Position numbers and translations under genes: made by a program. The notes under the pieces were generated by a model, which saw only the letters and a program-made list of their open reading frames with translations, searched no databases and was not told the origin of the DNA. This document shows, piece after piece, positions 1 through 12,552 of a stretch of DNA of 64,000 bases. Origin of the DNA: Prostheceraeus crozeri. Taxonomy: Eukaryota > Platyhelminthes > Polycladida > Euryleptidae. Numbering within the stretch: position 1 is the first letter of the stretch; the number at the start of each line of letters is the position of its first letter. The stretch spans positions 234,001 through 298,000 of the forward strand of contig CAJQUW010002201.1 of NCBI GenBank assembly GCA_907163375.1. The letters are read 5' to 3'.

Positions 1-979
1 ATTTACTTCTTCACTTGTGAGGGAAATCTCATCATGTACGACGGCAATTGAGAATTCTCTACATCGAAGTTTTATTTCAGGCCTTATGAGAAACTAAATG
101 AGATGTAGAAATTTAGGGAACTTCTAAATTAGATTCTACGATTTTTGATTTTTCATAACTCAAAACTACTTGCTCAAAATATGAACTTCAAACTTCAACG
201 TAAAGAGCTATACATGCATAGTATTTTCAAATGGCTCTATGGTTCTATGACTCTTCAAAGGGCCCATGCCGAAGCTTTGCTGCTTCTTTCTAACAATTCT
301 GTTGATTGTATATTTCCAAAAATCAATCTCAATTCCAAAAGTCTCTGTAATATGTAGATTGTAAATTCGTAAGCATACATGTTGATGTATTACTTTCTAA
401 GTTGATATAATTAGCCTACTAATAAATATTTATTAAAATTAGGCTTAACAGCCTAATCAAAAAATATGTTTGACGAAAATAGGAAAATATCTAAACAACA
501 AAATGATGAGAACTCCTCGATTTGGCTACAAAATTGTGCGCACAAAACTCCTGTTTATCACATATTAATGCGCCTTTGATAACTACAGTCTTATCAGCTA
601 CATCTACCTTGTTTCGAAGGATAACGGGCATAAAGAGCATATTTCTTTGTGAGGAAAGATTCCATTAGCTTTCTTCTTTTTCGCTGCTTCAATATTATCT
701 CTTCACCTTCTTTTGCTGTCTTGAGGAGTGGAAACTTTTGGAGAAGCTCTATTTTTTTGTTTCTTGGCTTTCAAATGTATTGTGTATGCGCTGTGGGATT
801 TTTGCATGTTCTTTATAAACTGCATGTCTGGCTGCTTCAGTTCATACAGATACTTTCATGCATGGGCTTGTCCGATCACAAATGAAGGAAAATTTAGGCA
901 AATGAAGATGACTGTACTATCAATCTTAAAAAAATTTGTTTCTCAAAACGCCCTCAAAAATTCAGCAACTGCACTGTAA
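1..979. other. No gene recognised
   Basis: AT-rich sequence with only short open frames that overlap one another and resemble nothing known. No repeat with a second copy in the window was noticed. Confidence 0.4.
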
Positions 980-982
980 ATC

Positions 983-1262
983 GTTGGATACGAAAATTTC
1001 ATACAAACATATACCAAAATCACATACAATTTGAAACTAACATCTGATACGAGATTCTCGTATGTTTTCAGAGATCTGGTATGTTTTTCATACCACATCT
1101 CACTTACTTTCGTATGTGATTGGTATGTAGCGATACGAACTATTCAATCTGTGATTGGCTGTTTTACACTGAAATACGAGTTGTTGTTATGTTTTATATA
1201 CGAGACCCGATGCAAATTTATCCTTATTCGTATGTCTCTGGTATGCATTTCGTATGTGCAGC
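983..1262. repeat. Cluster of CATACGA/TCGTATG hairpins
   Basis: The motif TCGTATG followed after 4-15 bases by TGGTATG occurs three times (near 1059, 1119 and 1230). Two tight hairpins lie inside: 1046-1064 (GATACGAG facing CTCGTATG) and 1078-1094 (GGTATG, five T, CATACC). The outer sequence (GATACGAAAATTTCATAC at the left, its approximate inverse at the right) suggests a decayed inverted-repeat element. No target duplication was found, so the class is open. Confidence 0.4.
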
Positions 1263-1265
1263 GCT

Positions 1266-3550
1266 AAGTCACATAACAAAAAAATATAGGCATTACATAC
1301 TACTGTCAAATAACTTTTTTCGGTAATACCAGTCGTGAATATTTCTTTTTGATAGTGTGATATTTAACTATATTAGATTTATTGTGAATTTTATGCTCCA
1401 CGAGATTGTCGTCGTTGCTACTTGTCTAGCAACATTAACAGGACATTTAGTTAGCTCTACTTTATGAACCAAGTTGATAAACATCAATTCATACAAACGA
1501 TATTTTCGTGAAATCATGTTGACTTAAGATTTTATAGAAAAAAAGCCCCCTTCTGTTTTGTAACGTTTTGGACGAATATCGAGACTCATTAAAGTTCATG
1601 CCAAATTCCGGAAATTTCCGGAAGAATGTCACCAATGTCTGTGACTAATGATGTACAACAACAAGAGTTTTTTTTCCACTGGAAATTCTTTCGGACGTCT
1701 ATTCTCGCAACACATTTCCGAACTTTTATAGTGGGACAAACGGTTCCAAACGGACAATCGTCTACAAACAGTTCCAAAGATTTTTCTAAAATCTTTCTAG
1801 AATTCGCAGAAGAGCAGAATTATCAGAGAATCTTTTGTGGTAGAGGTCCTTTTTCACTTTCTTCACATCAATGATCACCGATTTTTCAATGAGTGACTTT
1901 TTGATACTCTGTAATTGTCATTTTGCACACTGATTTCATGTAAGTGCCATGTGTAAGCGGCTCACACGATCTGTACAGCTCTTTAAGAAACTTGATTGAG
2001 ATATGGAATCAAGTTTTTTGAAAATTGTGAGTGGTGGAGGACTCTTGATGTCATCAATGTTTAGACAAAGATTTTTTGGTTGACGTTCTGGCGTCCATTT
2101 TTAAAAAGCTCTGTAATTACCAATGTTTCCCACGATATTTTTAAAAACGTCTTAAAGCACTTGTATGGGATCAAGTTTATGAAAGTTAGTGGTGCACAAC
2201 TTCAATCTAAATAGCAGTGCAACATAGGCTTGCCGTTGGGCTGGTAACAGTCTTGTCCAATCCCAGTAGGAATTTCCATTGGGATTCCAACCCAACCCAA
2301 TCCAAACGAAAACCTCAATACCAAAGCCGCTATCAATAATGTTGCTATACAATGACTAGGTCTATATTGATTGCCTTACACATATGCTCCTGCAGATGTA
2401 CACATGTTGGTTGCTATAATTCTAGGCTTCTATTTTTTGGAATTTCAAGTACTGTATGATAGAGACTTGTGCAGACATGAAGATATGTGCGTATAATCTC
2501 TTATTCCATATGATAAATGGTCCATGATGCCTTTAGTCAAACTTAGAACGGTAATTGTTGAAACGTGCATACTTGTTATTGTTTATTTGCCCACTATGCG
2601 AGTTCATACGTTTATGTCTAATTACATGTCAATCCAGCGGGAGATTATGTGATCATGAGGACATGCACACAAACACATGCATACTACCATCATGAGCATC
2701 AGGTTAACCGTATAGGGCCTGATAGTTTACTTCACACTGGAATAGCATGCAGAAATATCTCCATCAGAATATTTGCGTTACATTTTTTATCAACTATTTC
2801 AATTTATGCACTGTTTGAAGCATTTTTCTGGTATTTTACTTTACATGCACGTAGGTTGCTTCTAACTGTGCAAGTGCTATCTCTGTAGTCTTCGTATGAA
2901 CATGCAGCGCTAATCTCGTCATACGATCCATGATTAATCAAAGCAAAATATCATTCTTCGAAAATGGCACTAATGTCATTAAAAAATCTATAAACAAATC
3001 TATAATAAAAAATCCACAGCATTGTAGCATCTTTAAAACAAATCATTCAATGGAAAAATCTCTACAATACTATTTCGAAGTACTACTCGTCTCTGTCCTC
3101 ATAGTCGAGAGCACATGCATTACCTTGCACAGGTGAAGTATGTAAATCTCATGATGAAGAAACAATTATGATGATTCTAAAAAAAGTAACTGCGCGAACT
3201 CCTGATTTTGAAAACTAGTCATTCACAAGACTTCAGAGTGAATAGCAATACTCTCGCTTGAATTTGCAGCAACTTTAAAACGTAATTCATCGAAATTTTT
3301 CTAAGTGTTTTTCAATTATTCACTTTGAGAGCGAGATCAAATTTAAATATGAATATGTGCCTAAAATTAGAATCAGACGCTCTTCCATCTGCTTCAGCCT
3401 CGTCTCGTTACCATGCGATTCCTATTCTGTTGCAGAATATAGACTTACTATTTTTAGAAATATCTGAATTGGTTATAAAGTAACGACAACCGCAGCGACA
3501 ACACTTTGAAACCTCATAATTGTTCCGTCAGCCTTCAATTGACAACAGCG
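1266..3550. other. Intergenic, nothing supported; 5' flank of the LRR gene at its end
   Basis: No coding region, RNA gene or element could be supported. The last part is the 5' flank of the LRR gene. No TATA box or clear splice acceptor was seen directly before its ATG. Confidence 0.35.
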
Positions 3551-4534
3551 ATGGACGACGTAACAGAATGCAATGAAATGGACTGTAAGCTGTTTAACGC
3601 AGACTGTGTTGCATGGGAATCAAGTGAATTTTATGCGATGAAACGTTCTTTCAATGATTTGGAAAGCGGTGATGACAAAGTGGAATATGACGTTATGAAA
3701 TTAGAATGCAATATCTGGAGACGCAGACGAGATCTTTTTAACTGTTTACCTCATCTTACAATCTTGAATCTTGAGCGAAGTTATCTATTTCGTGAAGGGA
3801 GTGATCACGAAAAACGGACAAATCTCCGTCTTATATGTGAATTGACAAATCTGGAGTCATTAAAGTTATCGGACAATCTCTTGTTGTCAATCCATTTACC
3901 CATAGAGATCTGCAAGCTTGTCAAACTCAAATATCTTTACCTCCAAAACAATTCTCTGCAGGCATTACCGTCTTCTTACTTCAATAAAAACGTCAGCTTG
4001 GAGAAGTTGGACGTATCTCACAACAGGTTAGATAATTTGCCGGCTTCACTACTGAAATTGCCTAATCTTCAGACAATTTACCGTTTAGGTAATCCAGGAA
4101 TGACCAATGGGTACAATCAATTGAATCTCAGTCTTGATCGGAAGTTTTCAATAGTTGCTACAAGGAGTTCACAATCCAAGACATTACAAGGACTTTGTGC
4201 ACATGTAATATTCTCCAAATGTTCAGAATTTCCTTTTCATGCATTTCCCCCACAGATAGCTTATCAATTTCAAGAAGCTGTGGTGAATTCAGATATGTGC
4301 CATCAGTGTTCGCGTGTAATTGAGAAAACTCGGCATGAATTCCTCATATTTCCCGAGGATTTCTGTGGACTTTCTGTTGTGCCATTACTCGCAAAAGTTT
4401 GCTCAATGACATGTGCTCAAACGCTACATGACGAGTATAATCGTGAGATCATTTCTCCATCAATATTCGATGAACCTTCTCCCATTACAGAGAAGATCAA
4501 GATAAAGAAACGGATTTGCTGTTCAATACAATGA
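3551..4534 (+). CDS. LRR protein, LRRC58-like, with cysteine-rich C-terminus and CaaX-like end
   Basis: A 327-residue protein from one uninterrupted exon. The frame stays open upstream, but 3551 is its first ATG. Residues about 66-183 hold leucine-rich repeats: LTILNLERSYL, LESLKLSDNLLLSI, LKYLYLQNNSLQALP, LEKLDVSHNRLDNLP and LQTIYRLGNPGM. Residues 211-291 form a second block with a CHQC pair, then FPEDFCG and PLLAKVCSMTC. From memory this layout (LRRs, helical linker, C-x2-C, DFCG, PLL, CS-x2-C) matches the C-terminus of animal LRRC58; LRRC28 is a weaker alternative. LRR domains bind proteins. The vertebrate relatives are not known to me to be prenylated, yet this one ends EKIKIKKRICCSIQ, a basic stretch followed by CSIQ, which fits a farnesylation signal. 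No signal peptide or membrane segment. Family call fairly sure, membrane anchoring inferred. Confidence 0.88.
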   Translation: MDDVTECNEMDCKLFNADCVAWESSEFYAMKRSFNDLESGDDKVEYDVMKLECNIWRRRRDLFNCLPHLTILNLERSYLFREGSDHEKRTNLRLICELTNLESLKLSDNLLLSIHLPIEICKLVKLKYLYLQNNSLQALPSSYFNKNVSLEKLDVSHNRLDNLPASLLKLPNLQTIYRLGNPGMTNGYNQLNLSLDRKFSIVATRSSQSKTLQGLCAHVIFSKCSEFPFHAFPPQIAYQFQEAVVNSDMCHQCSRVIEKTRHEFLIFPEDFCGLSVVPLLAKVCSMTCAQTLHDEYNREIISPSIFDEPSPITEKIKIKKRICCSIQ

Positions 4535-7529
4535 ATTAGTCTGACATTTCTTCGACCAAAAATTGTATTTATCTTTTTTACATATCATATTGATTTTTGC
4601 TATCACATTTTTTATGAATTCGTTGTGTGTTTGATGTATTTATCAAACTCGACTACAATTATGTTCTCCATAAACAAATGGGATGGATTTTTTAGTCACC
4701 AAGTGAATGCAGTAGTCTAGATTTTCAAGTTAAGAAGAGTGAAGATAAATATGGATGTTAATTGTAACTGCATATTTTGGCAATTAATTTCGATCTTCAG
4801 TAGAAGATCATCGTCAGGCATAGAAGGAAAACATTTACATGCACAAAATTCACAATACACGGAGGGCAATAAGATATCATGAGCAAGAAATAGAGATGAA
4901 AGAGAAGATGAATAGCAATGTGAGGATGAGGCAGATATAATATTGGGCATGAACTTCTATAATATAGCAGATGCTATGCTATAGAAGTCCCTGTATTGGG
5001 CTACATTTTGCCAATAGCAAAGACAATAGAAATTGACTGTGATCTGACTAAACGGAAAAAGGATTAAAGAAGGAGGAAGAGGAATTGAAGCGATGTGAAA
5101 AATGATAAAGTGATGCAGCATGATAGGAAATATTATGTATCACTATACAAAAAGAAAATCTCTGTAAAGTTCGAGTTCAGATTTACCATAGTAGTCTAGA
5201 TGTTGACCGCAAGATAATCTTCGCGGTACATGATAATGCTCGGCCCGAAAAGCCATGCAGTTATAGATTGGAAGTAATTGGTAGGAAGTCAAACACAAAG
5301 AGTTGGGAAATTATTGGCCCGCCAACTAATTCGCAGTGGCAAATTTAGCAAAAATTGCAATAAATTATCTTTTGTCACGACTTAAGTGTAGAATGTGGTT
5401 CGAGTTGTGGTTATTAGAATGACATATTTTGAGAAAGCAATTGATAAGCTCCCTCAGACATGAACTGTTATGACAATGGCGCAGGCCTACCTTACATCAC
5501 TTTCGCAGTCGGTCCATTTACCGTTTCACCTCTATTACAAATCCTGCATCCTAAAAGTGCGGCCCAAGTGCATCCTATAAGCATAACTGATCCGCCATCC
5601 TGCAAAGTCGATCACAGAAGACGCTGGACTCAGACGGCTTATCAACATTTTGCGTACTAACTTTGCATAAAGCCGGTCTAAACAAAAATTGAGATTTGCC
5701 TTTTGCTAAGTGGCTTGGTGATTAAAAAGTCTCCCGTCAAATGGTCAACCGCATCACCGTAATATGTGAACTATTGATATTGGTACACAATACGTGCTGT
5801 GCTTGCGAGTTTGATGAGCGTTCCCCCCCACCCGTGTCTCAACTCAAGCTGTATTGCTTGCTCAATACATCCATCATTGCTCTGGTAAAGCTGGTGTTTT
5901 GACGACAATAACGTAACTGCCATTTATTGCATAACGCTTTATGTCACACATTCTAAATAATCTGACAACAGAGGCGTGCATCAAAGGAATCGATTTTGCA
6001 TTAGAGGAATAAGAGCCGATATCTACAGTCATACTGGAAACTGTACTCAGCGAAAAGAATAGCAGTTGTGAATTAACCGTGAAGTGAATATGCATGAATG
6101 AAGAGCAGCAAAATTTAACAGCTAAAATTAAATATTACTGCTTTTTACACTCTGGAGATCTAGAAAAATATTTACTTTTATCTTTTATCAATTAATTATG
6201 ACTGTGACACAGATATGGAACCGGTAGCCTTTACCTGAACCGGTCTACCGGTAGCCTTTACCAGTCCTTATAATAATAAAATCCGCATTTCACAAGAACA
6301 TACCTGACCCAATTAAAGGGCATAACATAGGAAATCAGATCATGACAGAAACATTGGACAGTAATTTACAGCGGAATTATGCAACGAAAAATTTGTGACA
6401 TTACAGTATGTCGTGTAATGTCTGTATTATACTTCAACTAGTAAGTTTTGCCAAGTGGATATATTGAGGAAACATGTCTCCCTCTACCTATTGTTTGTGT
6501 AGCCCATAGTACTTTGGTATAGCCATTTAAATGAAATGTCAACTATATGTACCGGCATTAGTTTATTTAATTCATTTTATAAGCATCATATTTATCCCAT
6601 GTTTAAATTATCCAATACTACAGGGAAATGCAAAGATAAACATTGTAAAAGTTGTTTACAGGCTTATTAATTATTTTTACACAGATGATAAAATAAGTAC
6701 TGAATAGTTTGGTGCGTGCAAGTTGCCGCCATAAACAATTGTCATTATTTTATTCAACTCAATATTGGAGAATTAATAGTTGGCATAGAACTTAATTGTG
6801 AAAGAAAATAACATCATGGGCACCGAAATATGAAAATTTCTTCGATCACAATTCCCTAATCATAATGCACCATTAATATTACACATGGAAAATGGAATAT
6901 TGGACTGATGATCAATTTATTCGAAAATCGTAAAAATTCTAATGTGAAAATCGTGAACTATTATAATCCTGCTATTAAAGCAACTGAGGCTGCACTTTTA
7001 TGAAAGCCAATGAACTCGATTTGTCATCATTCAGAAATCACAAATAGGAAAATTGAAAGAAGAGTTCCTCAATGTAAGTTTGCAACTACGCTAACAGGTT
7101 AAGCATCTAAATGTAATCTAAAGATAATGCCATGACATTCTACAAGTAATGCAGATAGAGGCATAAGTAGTCCTATATTGAAAACCATTTTATATGTTGG
7201 GTGACTAATTAGCTAAACATATTCGTCTATTTACCAAAGTATGTACACATTGCACATATTTAAACACTCTGCTATTTACACATGACAAGGTTTAGGCCTG
7301 ATCCTTTAATCTGAAATTAGAATCTTTAAATCAATAATGATGAAAGCAGAAGCTAAATTATCGAATTTCATTCATTCTGCAATAATTGAAGCATTCGTGA
7401 CTCTTATTTCTTTTACGGAACATCACATAGCCTATACCTCCACCCACATAACCATAGTCAATCATCATTGATGACATTGAAGATTTAACATAGAAATGTA
7501 TATATATACAACCGAGATGAACGGCTCAA
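4535..7529. other. Intergenic, small repeats only
   Basis: No gene recognised. A near-perfect hairpin lies at 4953-4988 (ACTTCTAT arms around ATAGCA/TGCTAT). A 16-bp unit, ACCGGTAGCCTTTACC, occurs twice at 6220-6235 and 6247-6262. Otherwise AT-rich and featureless to the eye. Confidence 0.35.
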
Positions 7530-8148
7530 GGTTATTCCAGAACCTCCATCAGAGCTGCTGTAAGAAAGGTATTTGGACTGACTTTGCGATCGCCGACAGA
7601 TTGGGAAACTGGCTTCTTCCCTTGTGATTGCGACACTTGCCTTTTTTGAAATCGGTACAAAATCTGTTGTAAGTAGTTTAAATAGTAACAAGTTTTTAAT
7701 TGTACATAGACTTACCTGTAAATCGGAAAATGTTATTTATTTGATTTCATGCAAACGTTGTACAGTGCCATATGTCAGCCAGACTTCGGGACCTGTATCA
7801 AGAAGAAAAGCCGAGCATTTGCGAAATATAAAAACGTTTTATTGTACATCTATATCCAAGCATTTTATCGAATCTTGTATGTTATCCGATTTTTCTTTTG
7901 TTGTCAAGGAACATTGTCCAGATAAGAAGAAGAGACTAAAATAGGAAAATCGTTGGATCAAAAGACTAAATACTTTGCACCCGAATGGGTTGAACCAGGA
8001 ACTTAATAAATTGTCAGATGTGTATATTATTGTTCCATACAGCCAGCAATCGCGTTATCCGATATTGTCAAAAGCAGCTTTCTGTATGTCATACAAATAT
8101 CTGTCAATCGCTGACATAGAAATAAACTGTTTATCTGAAGTTCGCTAG
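7530..8148 (+). mobile_element. Penelope-like element, decayed GIY-YIG 3' fragment
   Basis: The + strand encodes the C-terminal endonuclease part of a Penelope-like retroelement. Clear blocks are LTCKSENVIYLISCKRC, then YVSQTSGPVSRRKAEHL and, in another frame, RWIKRLNTLHPNGLNQEL. PLE proteins carry a reverse transcriptase followed by a GIY-YIG endonuclease; the NVIYLI.C..C, YVG.T and R..EH spacing is diagnostic. The expected YIG/YVG is YVS here, and the frame breaks after 7944, so it is inactive. No reverse transcriptase is visible upstream. Confidence 0.75.
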
Positions 8149-10099
8149 AATGGAAATTGACTCAAGGTCGCGGCACATCCGGGGGAACTAAGTTGGGGCA
8201 TGAAGAACCAATTAAAAGCTTCGATTTACTCATGTGACTGATTCTAACCCAATGATACAGACGTTGGCAGGTGTATCTAAGTGAAAATGCGTGCGATTTA
8301 TGTGACGTTATTGTGCATTGCATGAAGCTTAACCTCCGTTCTAGAGGTTTTATTGTTGTCAATTTCTATGATCGCTGATGATGCACCCTAATCTTTGTCA
8401 TTCTCTGTCTGTAAATAGATAAGTGCCATGAAATTCACCTACTTTGCTTGATTTGTTCACTTTGGCTCTAACAACTTGCCTGTGTATGTGGAATTGATAA
8501 AGTTTTCTCAAAACGAAACCGGTCTTGCATGAACAATTTGTTTTGCAAACTTACCACCTGGGTTGTAAGGTCGGCGTGAGGATCCTTGGAGTGGATCTAT
8601 CTGCTCTTAAGATATATATTTATTTCAGTAAGAATGTCAGCAAAGGTAAGTAATACATGCATATCATTAGCAGTATAAGACACATGCTTAAGACCATTAA
8701 GAAAAGTCAATAAAGAGTTATAAATTTAAGAAAATAATTGAGAAGCACCTAACAATCAATCATTATAAAGTCAGCTTCTCGACTGACAAATTATATTTTA
8801 TATTATATCTATCAAATCATCAGTCAACATTGATGACTGATTAAGTATGTCAATATATATGTATGTTTATGCACAATATATATTATGTTTACTGCTTATT
8901 TGGCAGAATGGGCCGATAAACCGGTTGCATCTGATAATCACGAACATTATTATCCATTGTGACAACTGTCATTCATTGATTTCTTTGCTATTGCTGTATA
9001 AAAGTGGGTAAGAAATTTCTATTTTTTTGCTTCAAACATTTTCTTATGTTTCTCTATTGACTAAAAGTCAGAATTTTTTGACTGCACTACGTAGTTTTGA
9101 TCAATGCATGAATTTCGATATACTTCATAATATTGCCCATGGAAGAAGGAGAAATTGAAATTAACTGCTTATCACATCACTATCTAAATGTAAATTGCTT
9201 ATACCTGATACAGGGCTGTGATCATTTCGCTTTCAGGCATCACATAGAAATCAAATGAAGGGATGCCATTCTTGGCTGCATGTTCTCAACTAGGCTACTA
9301 GACTTCAAGCCTAAGTTCTTATTACGATTCCTTCATTACTATTTCATATGTGATGTGTCAAAGTGTCGTTCTCGAGACATCATTTATCACTTCACTAATT
9401 TATGCTCCAATAGAACTGAAAAGGCCGATTCTATAGAAAAATTCTTGATATATTGAGCGGCTTGAGGTTTCTTCCAAATCAATTTAAGATTTGAAGATAA
9501 TCAAATGTTATTTTCAAATGATAGCAACGAATCATTCATTATTCCAAGCATGGAAACCGCCTTCTTCAGAAGTTGTGAAAAAACGTTTTTACCTCGATTT
9601 GGAATGCAGTCTCTTTAGACCTATAGAGTCGTATCCCATAATATATCCAGTCCAGTAGAACAATAACAGAAGAATAAGAAGGGCTGTTCAGAACAATGAA
9701 TTCCCATGAAATCTTGCAATCGAGGTCGCTCAAATCAAATTCGGTAGGAAAATGGATCAATTTAAAGACAGCAGATTGGCACTTCCTGATACAGTCTTAT
9801 TTTCGTGTGTCATCGCGAATACTCTCCAAAAGAAGAAGCTACCTTTTTCGATAAGCATAGATTGCATAGACAATGTTCATTGGATCACAAAGCTTCTGAA
9901 AAATACAATAAGATTCCCAGAATGTCGCATTAAACAAAGGCAACAACCAAGAAGATTATTACAATCCCAATCGATGCAGAATTTATTTTGATGGACGTCG
10001 AAAATTGACAACGAGACAGTTGTAGTAATCAAGGTTGGACATTGGGTTTTGGGTCGACCTTGTAAGTAATACAATACTTCGGTTTCTATCAATGCTGTA
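8149..10099. other. Intergenic, nothing firmly supported
   Basis: Apart from the hammerhead-like motif at 8494, no gene or element is supported. A 79-codon open frame from 9752 (+) has plausible codons but no recognisable domain and no splice or poly(A) support. Confidence 0.3.
8494..8523 (+). ncRNA. Hammerhead-ribozyme-like motif remnant
   Basis: TTGATAA is followed by a five-pair stem (GTTTT, loop CTC, AAAAC) and then GAAACCGGT. This copies the hammerhead core layout (CUGAUGA, stem II, GAAA), but two core bases differ, so activity is not expected. It lies about 350 bp past the PLE fragment; PLEs are known to carry hammerhead motifs. Inferred remnant only. Confidence 0.35.
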
Positions 10100-10530
10100 T
10101 GCAAAATCAACTCTGCTATTTACAGGAAGGACTGCTGCTTATTGGAGAACTACATGATAAATACAAATTAGAAATGCTTGTGGTTATTAGGTATTTCATT
10201 TTGAGCTTGACAATACCGCGCATTGAAAGTTTGCACATATTGTGTATGCTGGAGGCGTCATGTATTTTGTATACTGAATTTTTATATATCTCCAATATTT
10301 TATATCTTCACAGTTATCGTCGCACCCCTAAAATGTCTGATACAGCCAACATTAATCTAAAAATGAATTCATTTTTCGTGTTCTAATATGTTTAATCATG
10401 CGCTCACTGCGCAGCCATACTATTCATTAAGTCTGCTTATATTATTGAATAATGAACTGAAATGAGAACTATTTCTTTTTTATGAGAAACATGCAATTCA
10501 ATCACCATTAAGTCAAACTTTTTCAATCAG
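10100..10530 (+). repeat. Diverged dispersed repeat, copy 1
   Basis: Matches 50650-51090 in the same orientation by shared blocks in the same order: GAGAACTA, GAAATGCTTGTG, TTTCATT, GGCTTGACAA-like, CGCACCCCTAAA and TTCAATCA. The copies are strongly diverged with many small indels. Family unknown; no coding evidence. Confidence 0.5.
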
Positions 10531-10570
10531 TCAACATATCACGTCAGTATAAATAAACCGTGGTATATAC

Positions 10571-11220
10571 CAATGTTTCTCAACCCCGGTCCGCGGACTA
10601 AAATTAGTACGTGAAGTTGATGTGAACTAACTATCGCTTTTGGTATAAAACGCTTAATCAATGGCGGATTTTGGACAAAGACGTTTCACTTGTCTTCGAT
10701 TTAGTTTATGAATGCTATGACACTGTCTCAGAGTCGAAAAAGTATTTTTTTCAATATGATTAGCATAGAAGGCATCTGTAGATCATATGAGGCTACGCTG
10801 CCACAGCTGCGTGTTAATTAATGATAGCGCTGCTTTACTGCAAATTACGATTCTTTCCGCGTCAGCTATCGACCTTCCACGGTTGCCTAAAGAATGTGTT
10901 ATTCCAATTGGCTCACTCAGTTGACGTGCTACTGTATTGTATACTGATATTGTATAAGCAACATAAATAATATTTTCTGCTTCTCTAGATGTTTCTCAAT
11001 TACTAGTAACATCTGATTCGCGATCAATCATTATACAGAACTTACAGGACATCATCTGTAGAAGCTGAATTTGAGACAAAAATGCTTATTTGAATTACAG
11101 CACGACTAAATAGACGCCATCACGTATGATAGATCCGTATTAATTTGAAGAAGTCTTAGTCCACGTAGTTCACTTGGGGCGAGCGCTTAGTCCGCGATAA
11201 ATAAAGGTTGAGAAACATTG
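10571..11220. mobile_element. Non-autonomous hAT element
   Basis: Terminal inverted repeats begin CAATGTTTCTCAACC at both ends, followed by a related GCGGACTAA block. The 8-bp flanks are GTATATAC (10563-10570) and GTATATAA (11221-11228), seven of eight identical, as expected for a hAT target duplication. Length 650 bp with no transposase frame, so it moved with help from another element. Confidence 0.8.
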
Positions 11221-11460
11221 GTATATAACGACATTAACACTGATTGGTGCGTCAACATTGTGTCTTCAATGTTGGGTATTTCTCAGCATGCACCTATGTG
11301 ATATATCGCAGTCCATCAATAGAGATTGAGTTTCTAATGAGTTGAACATGAAAAAGTCTGGTCGAATGTGCCTGGCTCATAAAACTGGTGGCTCATTGCT
11401 ACCACTTGATTTGTTTGTTACGATATTGCAGCTCCAAGTTTAAGCACAAGCTAGGTTTGA

Positions 11461-11672
11461 AATCAAAGCTGCAACAATAGGGCCAATATTTTTAGAGACC
11501 CACCGTTGGAGCAAGCATTGCGTTTCAGCAATACAATCGATCTAGTTCGTCGCATGAGACATTTCTGTGCACTCAGCCACAATTTGTTCCTGGCAATGCT
11601 GCTTGACGATAAAAGGGAAATTCTAAAACCAAATTTGGAAAATGTTTTAGATACCAAGGAACATGAAAATCA
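11461..11672 (+). CDS. Possible host coding segment cut by a PLE insertion
   Basis: An open frame with no ATG at its start, preceded by a TGA. It reads DPPLEQALRFSNTIDLVRR, then RHFCALSHNLFLAMLLDD and REILKPNLENVLD. Composition is balanced and helical, like a real exon, but I recognise no family. It runs into the PLE dimer, which inserted inside the following codons. In the pre-insertion allele (one target-site copy) the frame would end with a stop about 10 codons later. No introns or promoter can be assigned. Confidence 0.25.
11660..11672. repeat. 13-bp target-site duplication of the PLE dimer, left copy
   Basis: AACATGAAAATCA here is repeated exactly at 13480-13492, directly flanking the PLE inverted dimer. 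PLEs make variable-length target duplications, so this marks the outer limits of one insertion. Confidence 0.75.
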
Positions 11673-12552
11673 ATGTATTCTATAAATCACGTGGTTACAA
11701 TCTGCAACGAAGAAAAGGTTATTTAAATACTACGCATAAACAATTAAACAATAGGTATTGTTAGTTAAATATCTTTAAGAAATAAGAGCTACCATTATAA
11801 CCTAATGTTCGGTTAAGCAATGGATTGCTACTAAAAATTTTTATAGATTCAACAATGCTAATCTCAAAGTCCGAGTTTCCACGGTAAATGATTTTAAAGC
11901 AATCATTATAGTTACGAAAACAATGGTTACATTGTTCTATGTGTTGTGCAATGGCACTATTGCCACTTAAGTGTTCAAGTTTACGTTGATGCAGACGTCT
12001 TTTGGTTTAGCCAATATATTGGCAATCAGGATCAACCTGACATGAAAGCAATAGACAAGACGCGATTGCATGTCTGGACCTAACTTACTTTTAAGGGAGA
12101 AATATCTTCCAGTTTTGAACGAGGTCATAACAACCTTGCATTCCAAGTTAAGTTTACGAAATATTTTTACTAACTTATTACTAAATTTCTGTGATGCATA
12201 ACCCACGAAGGGGATTTTGATTATTTTATTGAAGTCATTATCAATTGTAACGCGTGAAGAATTGTTTAATTTACGACCTATAAATTTGTTAATTGTTGAT
12301 TGAATTAATTGCAATGGATAGCCATTTCTACTTAAGAATTGGTAATTTTATTACATTCATTATGGAATAGATTCCAATTGGTGGATACATTGTAAGCACG
12401 ATGAAGCATGCCTAATACTAGTGTGTTTTTCCAATTGCGAGGACATAAAGCATTGAAATTCAGTAAAAGACCTGTAAAGGTAGGTTTACGATAAATCTCA
12501 GTAAGTATATTGTCCTCATCAATTTTCAGAAGGACATCTAGAAACGGTAATT
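11671..12552 (-). repeat. Minus arm of the PLE inverted dimer
   Basis: Near-perfect reverse complement of 12573-13456. Its protein frame is intact from LPFLDVLLKIDEDN to about NECNKIT and again from MQLIQSTINKF to RLVYCF, then shifts, so the endonuclease part is broken. Confidence 0.85.

Noticed and set aside
3506-3550. Upstream extension of the LRR protein frame
   Set aside because: This part has no ATG; the frame merely stays open from a TTG. The first ATG is 3551.
9877-10110. Overlapping open frames on both strands near 10 kb
   Set aside because: They overlap each other, lack any known domain and lie next to a diverged repeat.
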